This document shows, piece by piece, positions 17,988 through 26,022 of a stretch of 53,291 bases of DNA. Position numbers and translations under genes: made by a program. The notes under the pieces were generated by a model. The model was not told the DNA's origin and ran no database searches. It saw only the letters and a program-made list of their open reading frames with translations. The stretch's first letter is position 1. Each line of letters begins with the position of its first letter. The DNA lies in the NCBI GenBank assembly GCA_913061315.1, contig CAJXUC010000021.1, forward strand, positions 1 through 53,291, read 5' to 3'. Origin of the DNA: an uncultured Gammaproteobacteria bacterium (lineage in GTDB: Bacteria > Pseudomonadota > Gammaproteobacteria > GCA-001735895).

Positions 17988-18392
17988 TTACCCAAGTTTA
18001 GTTAATATTACGCCTTTATAAATACTGACAGTCAACATAAGCCAACCTAGAATAAAAGCACAGCCTCCCAACGGCGTGACAGTGACTAACCATTTGACGT
18101 TGCTGACCGCTAACAAGTAAAGCGAACCACTAAATAGGATAATGCCCAGAACAAAAAAGAAGGCGGCCCAGTGGAGTAATTTTTCTGAAAATTGCGATTG
18201 GCTTGCCATCACCCCCACTAATAGTAATGCAATGGCATGATACATTTGGTATTTAGCCGCCGTTTCGATTAAACCTAGCGCATAGCTGTCCAACACCTGC
18301 TTTAAACCATGTGCGGCAAATGCACCAATCAGCACTGAACACATCGCGAATAGGGCACCCACGATCAATATTTTTTGTTGTGTCTTATTCAA
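17988..18392 (-). CDS. DUF423 (YgdD-like) membrane protein
   Basis: A 134-residue inner-membrane protein with about four hydrophobic segments (10-28, 55-72, 78-98, 105-125) and the DUF423 features AFAAHGLK and YQMYHAIALL. The function is unknown. It begins 23 bp after the corrinoid activator gene and is probably the distal gene of that operon, though DUF423 genes are widespread elsewhere and the link may be accidental. Confidence 0.88.
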   Translation of the reverse strand: MNKTQQKILIVGALFAMCSVLIGAFAAHGLKQVLDSYALGLIETAAKYQMYHAIALLLVGVMASQSQFSEKLLHWAAFFFVLGIILFSGSLYLLAVSNVKWLVTVTPLGGCAFILGWLMLTVSIYKGVILTKLG

Positions 18393-18415
18393 TAGAATTA
18401 GATCGATGCGAATGT

Positions 18416-20440
18416 CTAGACCTTGGCCCGACGCCGACCTCGTTTGCGATCCTTCACGCCATCACCCTCTATCTTTGCTTTCGCTTTCAGCGGTGGCAGG
18501 GTTACAATTTTTGATAGCTCTAGATAAGGATCCGTTTTATGCGGTAAGGCCATTGCTTCAATGAAGTATTCCTGAAACTTAGGCTCAAGGGCGGTTTCTA
18601 TCTTTTCTACCTTAGGTAAAATTTCACCAATTTCGAGACGTGATGGAAAGTTTAATAGTGCGATACGCGCACCTGTACCCGCAGCGTTACCAACAGAACC
18701 AACCTTGTCTATGGCACAATCAGGGATGAGACCTAGCACCATCGCATACTTAACATCGATATGACTTCCAAAGGCACCCGCTAGACCGATCCTGTCGATT
18801 TTGCTAATACCCATATAGTCGAGCAATAAACGAATACCCGCGTGCAATGCCGCCTTGGCCAATTGAATCGCTCGAATATCAGTTTGCGTGATGCACAATG
18901 TTTTATCACCATCATGTAGAACGTAGGAATAAGTTCTTCCATCAAGAATGACACGGCTATTGTCTTTGCCATCAACCAAGCCAATCACGCCATCCTGATC
19001 GATAATGCCAGCCAGATACATTTCGGCAACGACTTCTATAATGCCTGAACCACACACACCACTAACACCCACCTTGGCACTTTTTTCAGCGAATTCAGGA
19101 TCGTCTGACCAAACGTCGCAGCCGATGACTCGAAATCGTGGTTCAAGTGTTTCTGGATTGATACGTACGCGCTCAACTGCACCTGGTGCTGCACGTTGTC
19201 CGCTTGTTATTTGCGCACCTTCAAATGCAGGTCCGGTTGGGCTTGAAGCGGCGAGCAATCGATTCCGATTACCCAAGACAATTTCAGCATTTGTACCGAC
19301 ATCAACCAGTAACACGTATTCTTCTGATAGATCTGGTCGTTCAGATAATATAACACCTGCTGTGTCAGCTCCGATGTGGCCTGCAATGCAGGGTAAAATA
19401 CAAACGCGAGCTTCTGAATGTAAATTGAGATCGATATCAGCAGCACGCAGAATCGTAGTTTGATCAGTAGCCAGCGTAAAAGGCGCTGTTCCTAATGGAG
19501 TCGGGTCAATCCCAAGAAAAAGATGATGCATAATCGGGTTAGCAACAACGACCAAGTCAAGAATTTCATCGAGTTGGATACCCGCTGATTTCGCTGCTCG
19601 ACTGGCGAGTTGGTTAAAGGCTTCACGAACCACTTTGGTCATTGCCAGGTCGCCGCCTTCATTCATCATCACGTAGGAGACGCGACTCATTAAATCTTCA
19701 CCAAAACGAATTTGTGGATTCATGGCAGCGGCGGTGGCGATCACTTCGCCAGTATTCATATCACATAGTTGCGCAGCTATGGTGGTAGAGCCAAGGTCAA
19801 TGGCAAGACCATAAACTACTTTTTTCACTGACGGCCATATGCCGATAATTTGTTGGTGCTGGTATACCGCCGCGGTGACTTGCCGATCGGATTTATCCAG
19901 TGCTTTTTGGAGCAGTCTTAGCTGTGACAATTCACATTCCAAGATTGGCAATCCAAAATCATTTGCTAATGCATTTTGCAAACGTCGTTTGTCGGAGATG
20001 GGTGCATGCATATCCGGCTCGGGTAGAGTGACGGTATAAAGACGCAACGCTGGTTGAACTTGAATGTCATAAGCAGTAACGTCCTTGGTGATGTGTTGCT
20101 TATGTTGCTGACTGTCTTCTGGCACATCGACCACTAGGTCACCCAGAATTCGCGCATTACAACCAAGCCGTTTTCCATCTTTCAGACGGTTCTTACTTTG
20201 AAGGTATTGCTCTGTTTCAGTCAGCTCAGAAAGGTGCTCAGCTCGCGAAATAATGCCGTGCTTAGAAAACTCACCTTCCTGTGGCAATACCTGACAGCGA
20301 CGGCATTTACCCTGCCCACCACATATAGAGTCAAGATCAACACCAAAACGTTGAGCGGCCTGTAAAACCGTTGTGCCTGCCTGAACTTGCCCACGCAACC
20401 CGGAGGGCATGAATAATACACTGACTTCTTTTTCACTCAT
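18416..20440 (-). CDS. ASKHA-domain [2Fe-2S] reductive activator of corrinoid protein
   Basis: A 674-residue protein of the RACo type. The N-terminal plant-type ferredoxin domain has C40, C46, C49 and C94 as [2Fe-2S] ligands. The C-terminal half is an actin-like ATPase (ASKHA/DUF4445) with YGLAIDLGSTTIA, LLVDVGTNAEIV and GLAGAFGSH. Such proteins use ATP and an electron to return an inactivated Co(II) corrinoid protein to Co(I). The corrinoid protein it would serve is encoded five genes upstream in the same operon. The C-terminus ends in a basic patch, KDRKRGRRRAKV, resembling the tail of the neighbouring methyltransferase. Confidence 0.92.
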   Translation of the reverse strand: MSEKEVSVLFMPSGLRGQVQAGTTVLQAAQRFGVDLDSICGGQGKCRRCQVLPQEGEFSKHGIISRAEHLSELTETEQYLQSKNRLKDGKRLGCNARILGDLVVDVPEDSQQHKQHITKDVTAYDIQVQPALRLYTVTLPEPDMHAPISDKRRLQNALANDFGLPILECELSQLRLLQKALDKSDRQVTAAVYQHQQIIGIWPSVKKVVYGLAIDLGSTTIAAQLCDMNTGEVIATAAAMNPQIRFGEDLMSRVSYVMMNEGGDLAMTKVVREAFNQLASRAAKSAGIQLDEILDLVVVANPIMHHLFLGIDPTPLGTAPFTLATDQTTILRAADIDLNLHSEARVCILPCIAGHIGADTAGVILSERPDLSEEYVLLVDVGTNAEIVLGNRNRLLAASSPTGPAFEGAQITSGQRAAPGAVERVRINPETLEPRFRVIGCDVWSDDPEFAEKSAKVGVSGVCGSGIIEVVAEMYLAGIIDQDGVIGLVDGKDNSRVILDGRTYSYVLHDGDKTLCITQTDIRAIQLAKAALHAGIRLLLDYMGISKIDRIGLAGAFGSHIDVKYAMVLGLIPDCAIDKVGSVGNAAGTGARIALLNFPSRLEIGEILPKVEKIETALEPKFQEYFIEAMALPHKTDPYLELSKIVTLPPLKAKAKIEGDGVKDRKRGRRRAKV

Positions 20441-20480
20441 GCATCGTTACCTATGATATCCGCTTTTTAACAGTCTACCT

Positions 20481-21383
20481 TTAGCCGCGGTTTCTTCGGC
20501 CTCTGCGGCCTGAACCACGCACAACGGCACCTTCGGCTGGTGGTTCACGAAATTGCTTGATCCAACGAGTACAGTCTGGATCTTTACCCATCATTACGTC
20601 AGCACCAAGGCTCGCACTAATGACTTCTGCATGCAGTGGATTTGTAATGGCTGAGGTCATACCCGCCTGAATAGCCATACTAATAAATGCACCATTGAAT
20701 CCGTTGCGGTTGGGTAAGCCAAAGCTAACGTTTGATGCGCCACAAGTGGTGTTTACTTTCAGCTCCGTACGCAAACGGTGAATGAGTTTTAAAACCTCTC
20801 TTCCCGCAGAGTTAATAGCGCCAATGGGCATTACTAACGGGTCAACAACCACGTCACAGGCAGGGATACCATAATCAGCAGCGCGCTCTACAATTTTTTT
20901 GGCAATTTTAAAACGTTCATCAATGTCCTCTGAAATACCCGTTTCATCATTTGAAATGGCGACAACCGCAGCGCCGTATTTTTTAATTAGCGGCAATACA
21001 CGATCAAGGCTTTCATCTTCACCTGTTACCGAGTTTACCAACGCCTTGCCCTGATAAACTGCCAGGCCAGCCTCTAGTGCATCAATAATTGACGAGTCAA
21101 TACTTAACGGTACATCAGTCAAGCTTTGAACCAACTGGATTGATTCTGCCAGAATACGAGGTTCGTCAGCCAGTGGAATTCCAGCGTTAACGTCGAGCAT
21201 GTGTGCTCCAGCCGCAACTTGAGCCAAGGTATCCGATTCAACCCGGCTGTAATCACCATTTTTCATTTCTTCAGCCATTATTTTACGGCCAGTTGGGTTG
21301 ATTCGTTCGCCAATAATTACAAATGGGCGATCGAATCCGATGACTAATTCTTTTGTGGCTGAGCTAAGGACCGTCTCGGTCAT
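20481..21383 (-). CDS. Methyltetrahydrofolate:corrinoid methyltransferase
   Basis: A 300-residue pterin-binding TIM-barrel protein of the AcsE/MetH-pterin family. It has VIIGERINPTGRK, HMLDVNAGIP, LSIDSS, VDPLVMPIG and CGASNVSFGLPNR. It would move a methyl group between the corrinoid protein and tetrahydrofolate; in this operon the catabolic direction, methyl-corrinoid to methyl-THF, is more likely. The last residues form a Gly/Arg tail (RGSGRRGRRNRG) outside the barrel. Dihydropteroate synthase is the other member of this fold but lacks these MeTr motifs. Confidence 0.92.
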   Translation of the reverse strand: MTETVLSSATKELVIGFDRPFVIIGERINPTGRKIMAEEMKNGDYSRVESDTLAQVAAGAHMLDVNAGIPLADEPRILAESIQLVQSLTDVPLSIDSSIIDALEAGLAVYQGKALVNSVTGEDESLDRVLPLIKKYGAAVVAISNDETGISEDIDERFKIAKKIVERAADYGIPACDVVVDPLVMPIGAINSAGREVLKLIHRLRTELKVNTTCGASNVSFGLPNRNGFNGAFISMAIQAGMTSAITNPLHAEVISASLGADVMMGKDPDCTRWIKQFREPPAEGAVVRGSGRRGRRNRG

Positions 21384-21468
21384 TGGGTATTCCTCAATAA
21401 GTGTTGGATGTCTATTTACGTGGGTCTAGAAACTAGGTAGTTGTTCCTTGTGTTTTTTTACCTTTACT

Positions 21469-22458
21469 TCATTCAATACCCGGATACCAAGGTTTACGAT
21501 CACCCAGTACTCCTGATTTTTTAATGATGTCGGCAACGGCTGCCTCTTGGCGATAAGCCATGACATGGACACCGCTGACACCTTCAATTTCATGCAATTG
21601 TTGGATTAATTCAATACAGATTTTCTGACCTTCAAGCTTTTGGTTCTCTGACCCTGCAAGTCGATCAACAACCACATCTGGGATATCAATACCCGGAACA
21701 TTAGTTCGTATCCAGTTAGCTGTTCTGGCTGATGCCAATGGTCCTACGCCAGCCAAAATGAAACATTTATCAACCAAACCTAGGTCTCTCGACTTAGCCA
21801 TAAAGGTCTTAAACTGAGCAATGTCATAAATGTATTGCGTTTGAATGAAATCAGCACCGGCAGCGATCTTTTTAGCTAAACGATCAGGCCGATAGTGAAT
21901 TGGAGGTGCGGTCGGATTAGAGGCCGCACCGAGAAAAACTTGGGGTGCAGACGTTATTTTTCGACCACTTAAAAACTTTGATTTATCGCGCATACCTCGA
22001 ATAATTTCGAGCAGAGACATACTGTCTAAATCAAACACTGGCTTTGCTTCTGGGTGATCACCTACTTGAACACCATCACCACTCAGGCAGAGCATATTGC
22101 TAACACCCATAGCCGCAGCACCAAGCACGTCACCTTGAATTGCAATTCTATTTTTATCACGACATGAAATTTGCATAATGGGTGAATAACCCACGTTAGC
22201 CAATGTTGCACACATCGCAACGCTTGACATATGGCAATGTGCACCCGAACCATCGGTCGCATTCATGCCATCAACAAAGCCATCGAATAATCGTGCCTGC
22301 TCGTAAACGTCAGTCGCTAAAGATGAATCTAATGGCGCCAGCTCGGCAGTGACTGCAAAATGACCTTCTCTTAAGACCTGTTCAAAACGACCACAGGATA
22401 GATGGTCATCCTTTTGAGGCAAAGGATTCCCTGGATGAATCTTGTCATGATCCAGCAT
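21469..22458 (-). CDS. Methylenetetrahydrofolate reductase (MetF-like)
   Basis: A 329-residue flavin TIM-barrel MTHFR. Motifs include FAVTAELAPLDS, GMNATDGSGAHCHMSS, MLCLSGDG, GADFIQTQYIYD and FILAGVGPLASARTA. It interconverts methyl-THF and methylene-THF. It starts 2 bp after the MetV-like gene, as in the MetVF pair of acetogens, and differs from the stand-alone biosynthetic MetF by this partnership. Here it would oxidise methyl-THF produced by the adjacent methyltransferase. Confidence 0.9.
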   Translation of the reverse strand: MLDHDKIHPGNPLPQKDDHLSCGRFEQVLREGHFAVTAELAPLDSSLATDVYEQARLFDGFVDGMNATDGSGAHCHMSSVAMCATLANVGYSPIMQISCRDKNRIAIQGDVLGAAAMGVSNMLCLSGDGVQVGDHPEAKPVFDLDSMSLLEIIRGMRDKSKFLSGRKITSAPQVFLGAASNPTAPPIHYRPDRLAKKIAAGADFIQTQYIYDIAQFKTFMAKSRDLGLVDKCFILAGVGPLASARTANWIRTNVPGIDIPDVVVDRLAGSENQKLEGQKICIELIQQLHEIEGVSGVHVMAYRQEAAVADIIKKSGVLGDRKPWYPGIE

Positions 22459-22460
22459 AA

Positions 22461-22940
22461 TTAAACCTCTCCAGCTTGGTCAAGCAAAGCTTTAGCTGCG
22501 GCATTTTCACGGGATACACGTAACCAAGAAGAACTGCCCTTCAAGCTAAAGTCGACGGCAACCTGAACCTGCCGGATAGCGTTTGAATCTTCCATCAAGG
22601 CACTGCCACGCCAAGCTTCAACCCAAACGCAACGCATTTCAGGTTTCACTTCGCAGTGGCCATCTAGACGTACACCACCACAAGGACCATTGCGTAAATT
22701 TTTGGGACAGTTCATTGGACATGACAGGCCGGTCGAACTGAGTGCACATTGGCCACACATTTGGCAATCAAACAGAAAGCCTTTAACGGCATGCTCGATA
22801 ACCCGTACTGGCTTTTCCAATCGGTCATATCCGATCGCTTTAAAGACAGGGTGCAGCTTGAATAAAGCCAATTCGAATAGGTTGTAAAATTTCCCTAAAT
22901 GCTTGGAATTAGTTACTGACCATTGACGTACTGAGTACAC
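22461..22940 (-). CDS. MTHFR C-terminal domain protein (MetV-like, Cys-rich)
   Basis: A 159-residue protein of the MTHFR_C/MetV family. The cysteine cluster C59, C62, C65, C74, C78, C87, C96, C104 (CQMCGQC, CPMNC, GPCGG) suggests zinc or iron-sulfur binding. In known MetVF enzymes this subunit passes electrons to or from the flavin subunit. The start is a GTG at 22940 with GGAG 9 nt upstream. It is tightly coupled to the MTHFR gene. Confidence 0.88.
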   Translation of the reverse strand: MYSVRQWSVTNSKHLGKFYNLFELALFKLHPVFKAIGYDRLEKPVRVIEHAVKGFLFDCQMCGQCALSSTGLSCPMNCPKNLRNGPCGGVRLDGHCEVKPEMRCVWVEAWRGSALMEDSNAIRQVQVAVDFSLKGSSSWLRVSRENAAAKALLDQAGEV

Positions 22941-23028
22941 TGCTTCATCTCCGAACTGTATAATTGGCTTAATTGATTAAGATCAGCGGTCCAATACTGC
23001 TGATTGATATCTCCTAACAACGATTATT

Positions 23029-23652
23029 TTACCTGTCTAACCCGATCTGCATGGCCTTTTGCATTGATGCATCCAGCGCGGGCAACATTGCTCCCGTGCC
23101 GGTAAAAAGCCGTTCATAACGCAAGCCAAGCTGCGCTGCAGCTAACCTCGCTACTTCATTCAATTGATCTGAGTCAGTTTGTGCCAGATACACCAATCGT
23201 GTGTAATTACCAAAGTACATTGGCAGTAATTCTGGATGCTTATCTAGTGCCAGCGTGCCAATCACTAAACGTTGAAAATGTTGCGCCAAAAAGTCTGTGA
23301 GATAAAAGGTTCCAGGTTCTTCATCTTGCAATCTAGCGTAAGTTTCTTCTCCCGCTAAAAAGTCATAACAATGGGCACCCGGCAAACGACTCACTCCACG
23401 AGCTTCCAGCACCTTATCTAATTCGCCACTGGTACCACAATCACCATAGGCCACAAAAATTTGATCATAGGTATCAACGGCAGCGTCAATCTTTTCTGCC
23501 ACAGCTTGTGGGATTTTTTCGGGCGTAACATGTAAGTCAGCGGTGATGCTTTGGAGGTCCATCTGCGACCACTGACCCAACTTTTTAATGGCATTAACTT
23601 CACGCGCAACCGCGGCACAAGTTATTACTAGGACTGAGGCGGTTTTATCCAT
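23029..23652 (-). CDS. DUF1638 family protein
   Basis: A 207-residue DUF1638 protein with VLVITCAAVAREVNAI near the N-terminus, LHVTPEKIPQAV, and the hallmark VAYGDCGTSGELD followed by RLPGAHCYDFLAG. The conserved Asp-Cys and His-Cys positions hint at metal or corrinoid chemistry, but no activity is assigned here. DUF1638 genes recur beside corrinoid proteins and methyltransferases, so a role in methyl transfer is inferred from context. Confidence 0.9.
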   Translation of the reverse strand: MDKTASVLVITCAAVAREVNAIKKLGQWSQMDLQSITADLHVTPEKIPQAVAEKIDAAVDTYDQIFVAYGDCGTSGELDKVLEARGVSRLPGAHCYDFLAGEETYARLQDEEPGTFYLTDFLAQHFQRLVIGTLALDKHPELLPMYFGNYTRLVYLAQTDSDQLNEVARLAAAQLGLRYERLFTGTGAMLPALDASMQKAMQIGLDR

Positions 23653-23684
23653 TTTAGATCGGCACCAGAATCCTTTACGCTAAC

Positions 23685-24389
23685 TTAGCGCGCGCGAAAT
23701 TCTGCCACAAGTTGTTTCGCTGTTTCAGAAGCAACCGCAGCATCACGACAATAAGCGTCAGCACCAACGGCATCACCAAATTCTTGATTCAATGGCGCAC
23801 CACCGACTAATATAATGTAATCGTCACGAATACCTTTTTCTTTCATCGTATCAATAACAACTTTCATGTAGGGCATAGTGGTTGTCAACAAAGCAGACAT
23901 GCCAAGTATCTCAGGTTTATGCTCTTCTAGAGCTTCTAAGTATCTTTCAACTGGCGTATTGATACCGAGGTCGATGACTTCGAATCCAGCCCCTTCCATC
24001 ATCATACACACTAGGTTTTTACCAATGTCATGAATATCACCTTTGACGGTACCAATAACCATTTTGCCCGCGGTTGGCTCATCAGACTCAGATAGCAACG
24101 GCTTCAAAATAGCCATGCCAGCCTTCATTGCGTTAGCTGACATCAAAACTTCCGGTACAAATAAAATGCCGTCGCGGAAATCAATACCCACAATGGTCAT
24201 ACCGGCAACTAATGCTTCGGTTAATACCTTGTTTGCACTCCAACCACGCGCTAGAAGAATTTCAGTCCCTTCCGCAATTTCTTCTTTTAAACCGTTATAA
24301 AGGTCGTCATGCATCTGCTCGACAAGCTCATCATCGGGTAAAGTTGAAAGGTCTAGATCGTCTTCGTAGTCATCATCTATATCGGTCAT
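23685..24389 (-). CDS. Corrinoid (B12-binding) methyl-carrier protein
   Basis: A 234-residue two-domain corrinoid protein of the MtaC/MtbC/MttC type. The helical cap (about 20-105) is followed by a Rossmann-like B12 domain with GDIHDIGKN, where His120 would be the lower axial cobalt ligand, then SALLTTTMP and VGGAPLN. It accepts a methyl group from a substrate-specific methyltransferase and hands it to the methyl-THF enzyme. The very acidic N-terminus (DIDDDYEDDLD) is notable. It is the first gene of the operon. No MttB/MtgB-type partner is encoded here. Confidence 0.94.
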   Translation of the reverse strand: MTDIDDDYEDDLDLSTLPDDELVEQMHDDLYNGLKEEIAEGTEILLARGWSANKVLTEALVAGMTIVGIDFRDGILFVPEVLMSANAMKAGMAILKPLLSESDEPTAGKMVIGTVKGDIHDIGKNLVCMMMEGAGFEVIDLGINTPVERYLEALEEHKPEILGMSALLTTTMPYMKVVIDTMKEKGIRDDYIILVGGAPLNQEFGDAVGADAYCRDAAVASETAKQLVAEFRAR

Positions 24390-24582
24390 GCCAAAACTCC
24401 AGCGAGCAAAAACTCTTTAAGTTAACTCATACTAGACATTACGCTTTGATTAGTCCTACATCTTCGCGACAACCGATTACCGAAACGCGACACAGAGCAC
24501 TGTCTTAAACAGCACTATGAATGTTTGCTTTATTCCCATTAAGACAATGTAATACACTGGTATTATTTCAGTTAGTTGAACT

Positions 24583-25836
24583 ATGCTAAAAAAGCTTTTG
24601 TTCGACAAGGAATCAAGAGACGAAATGCGTAAAAAAATACCCGTTAGTTATGCCATTGTTGGAATGTATGTTGATGAACTTTGTGGATACTGGATCGACA
24701 CGCCCTTTTGGAGATCATCATTCAAAATAGTCAGTACCGAAGACTTAAAGACGTTACAGTCTTGTGGCATTAAGGAAATATGGATCGACACCCAGAAAGG
24801 TAAAAATACTGAAGAATCCATCATAGTCACTTCAGGACCTTCGTCGCAAGACATCGAGGCTACACTAGCAAAGATCAACGAATCAAAGTCTAGTGCTGAA
24901 CAACAGGTGTCTTGTGAAAAAGAACTTGATGCAGCGCGAAAGATTCAAATAAAAGCCGTTTTAGAAGTTACTTCTATGCTCAATAATGTGCGCATGGGCA
25001 AAACTTTGCACATAGGCAAGGCCATTCCCATCGTTGAGGAAATTTATCTGTCAGTGGCCCGCAACTCATCGGCACTTATTGGCTTAACTCGCTTGAAAAA
25101 TAAGGACAATTATACTTATATGCACTCAGTCGCTGTCTGCGCATTAATGATTGCACTCGGCCGAAAAATGGGAATAGGCGAAGATACCGTAAAATCACTC
25201 GGCATGGCCGGTCTGTTGCACGATGTCGGCAAAATGGCGATCCCTAATTTGATCTTGGATAAGCCTGGGAAATTAACGGATGAGGAGTTTAGTATTGTCA
25301 AATCCCATCCAGAGCGCGGCTGGAATATGCTGAAAGTGTCAGAGGATGTCGATGACATTGCACGGGATGTTTGCCTACACCATCACGAACGAGTTGACGG
25401 CATGGGTTACCCTGAAAAATTATCAATGGATAACCTGTCTTTATTTGCCAAGATGGGAGCCGTTTGCGATGTTTACGATGCAATCACGTCAAACCGAAGT
25501 TATAAAGATGGCTGGGATCCAGCCATGTCAATCCGCAGAATGGCAAGCTGGAAGGATGGCCATTTTGATAACCGAGTGTTCGATACTTTTGTAAGTGCCA
25601 TAGGCATTTATCCCGTCGGCACATTGGTGAAATTAAGCTCAGGCAGACTGGGTGTGGTTACGGATCAGACCCCACAAAATTTACTTAACCCGCAAGTGAA
25701 GGTGTTTTACTCGACATCAATTAAGACCTATCTTTCCCCCAAAATGCTCGATTTAACAAAATCAAATGAGACCATTAACTCGATTGAAGATCCCGCTTTC
25801 TGGAATATCGATTTGAAAAGAGTTACACCAATATAA
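24583..25836 (+). CDS. HD-GYP domain protein with N-terminal DUF3391
   Basis: A 417-residue putative cyclic-di-GMP phosphodiesterase. The N-terminal DUF3391 region (about 15-105, with IPVSYAIVGMYVDEL and FKIVSTEDLKTLQSCGIKEIWID) precedes the HD-GYP domain: H181, the HD pair 213-214 with K217, H242, HHHERVDG and the GYP motif in GMGYP (273-277). All metal and GYP residues are present, so activity is likely. A link to the type IV pilus genes downstream is possible but not shown by position. Confidence 0.93.
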   Translation: MLKKLLFDKESRDEMRKKIPVSYAIVGMYVDELCGYWIDTPFWRSSFKIVSTEDLKTLQSCGIKEIWIDTQKGKNTEESIIVTSGPSSQDIEATLAKINESKSSAEQQVSCEKELDAARKIQIKAVLEVTSMLNNVRMGKTLHIGKAIPIVEEIYLSVARNSSALIGLTRLKNKDNYTYMHSVAVCALMIALGRKMGIGEDTVKSLGMAGLLHDVGKMAIPNLILDKPGKLTDEEFSIVKSHPERGWNMLKVSEDVDDIARDVCLHHHERVDGMGYPEKLSMDNLSLFAKMGAVCDVYDAITSNRSYKDGWDPAMSIRRMASWKDGHFDNRVFDTFVSAIGIYPVGTLVKLSSGRLGVVTDQTPQNLLNPQVKVFYSTSIKTYLSPKMLDLTKSNETINSIEDPAFWNIDLKRVTPI

Positions 25837-26022
25837 TGAAACTGGAAGGTCATTAGCGAAGGATAGGTTTGACCTTAATGGTCAATGCCATAAACAATAA
25901 CTCAACCACAAAAAATTAAGGCTTCTCATATCACACTGATTGAGCTGATTAATTTTTATCTCACGGCTACTTGTATATATGGAGTTAAATTCAGGGATTG
26001 GTACGGATATTAAATGCCAAGC

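Noticed and set aside
19005..19463. A 152-codon frame antisense to the corrinoid activator
   Set aside because: The minus-strand protein has full ferredoxin and ASKHA motifs; the plus-strand frame has none and is rich in Ser, Pro and Arg, as antisense frames often are.
24390..24582. Possible cobalamin riboswitch before the corrinoid operon
   Set aside because: I looked for a B12-box-like conserved core and found nothing convincing; the spacer is short and shows no long structured domain.
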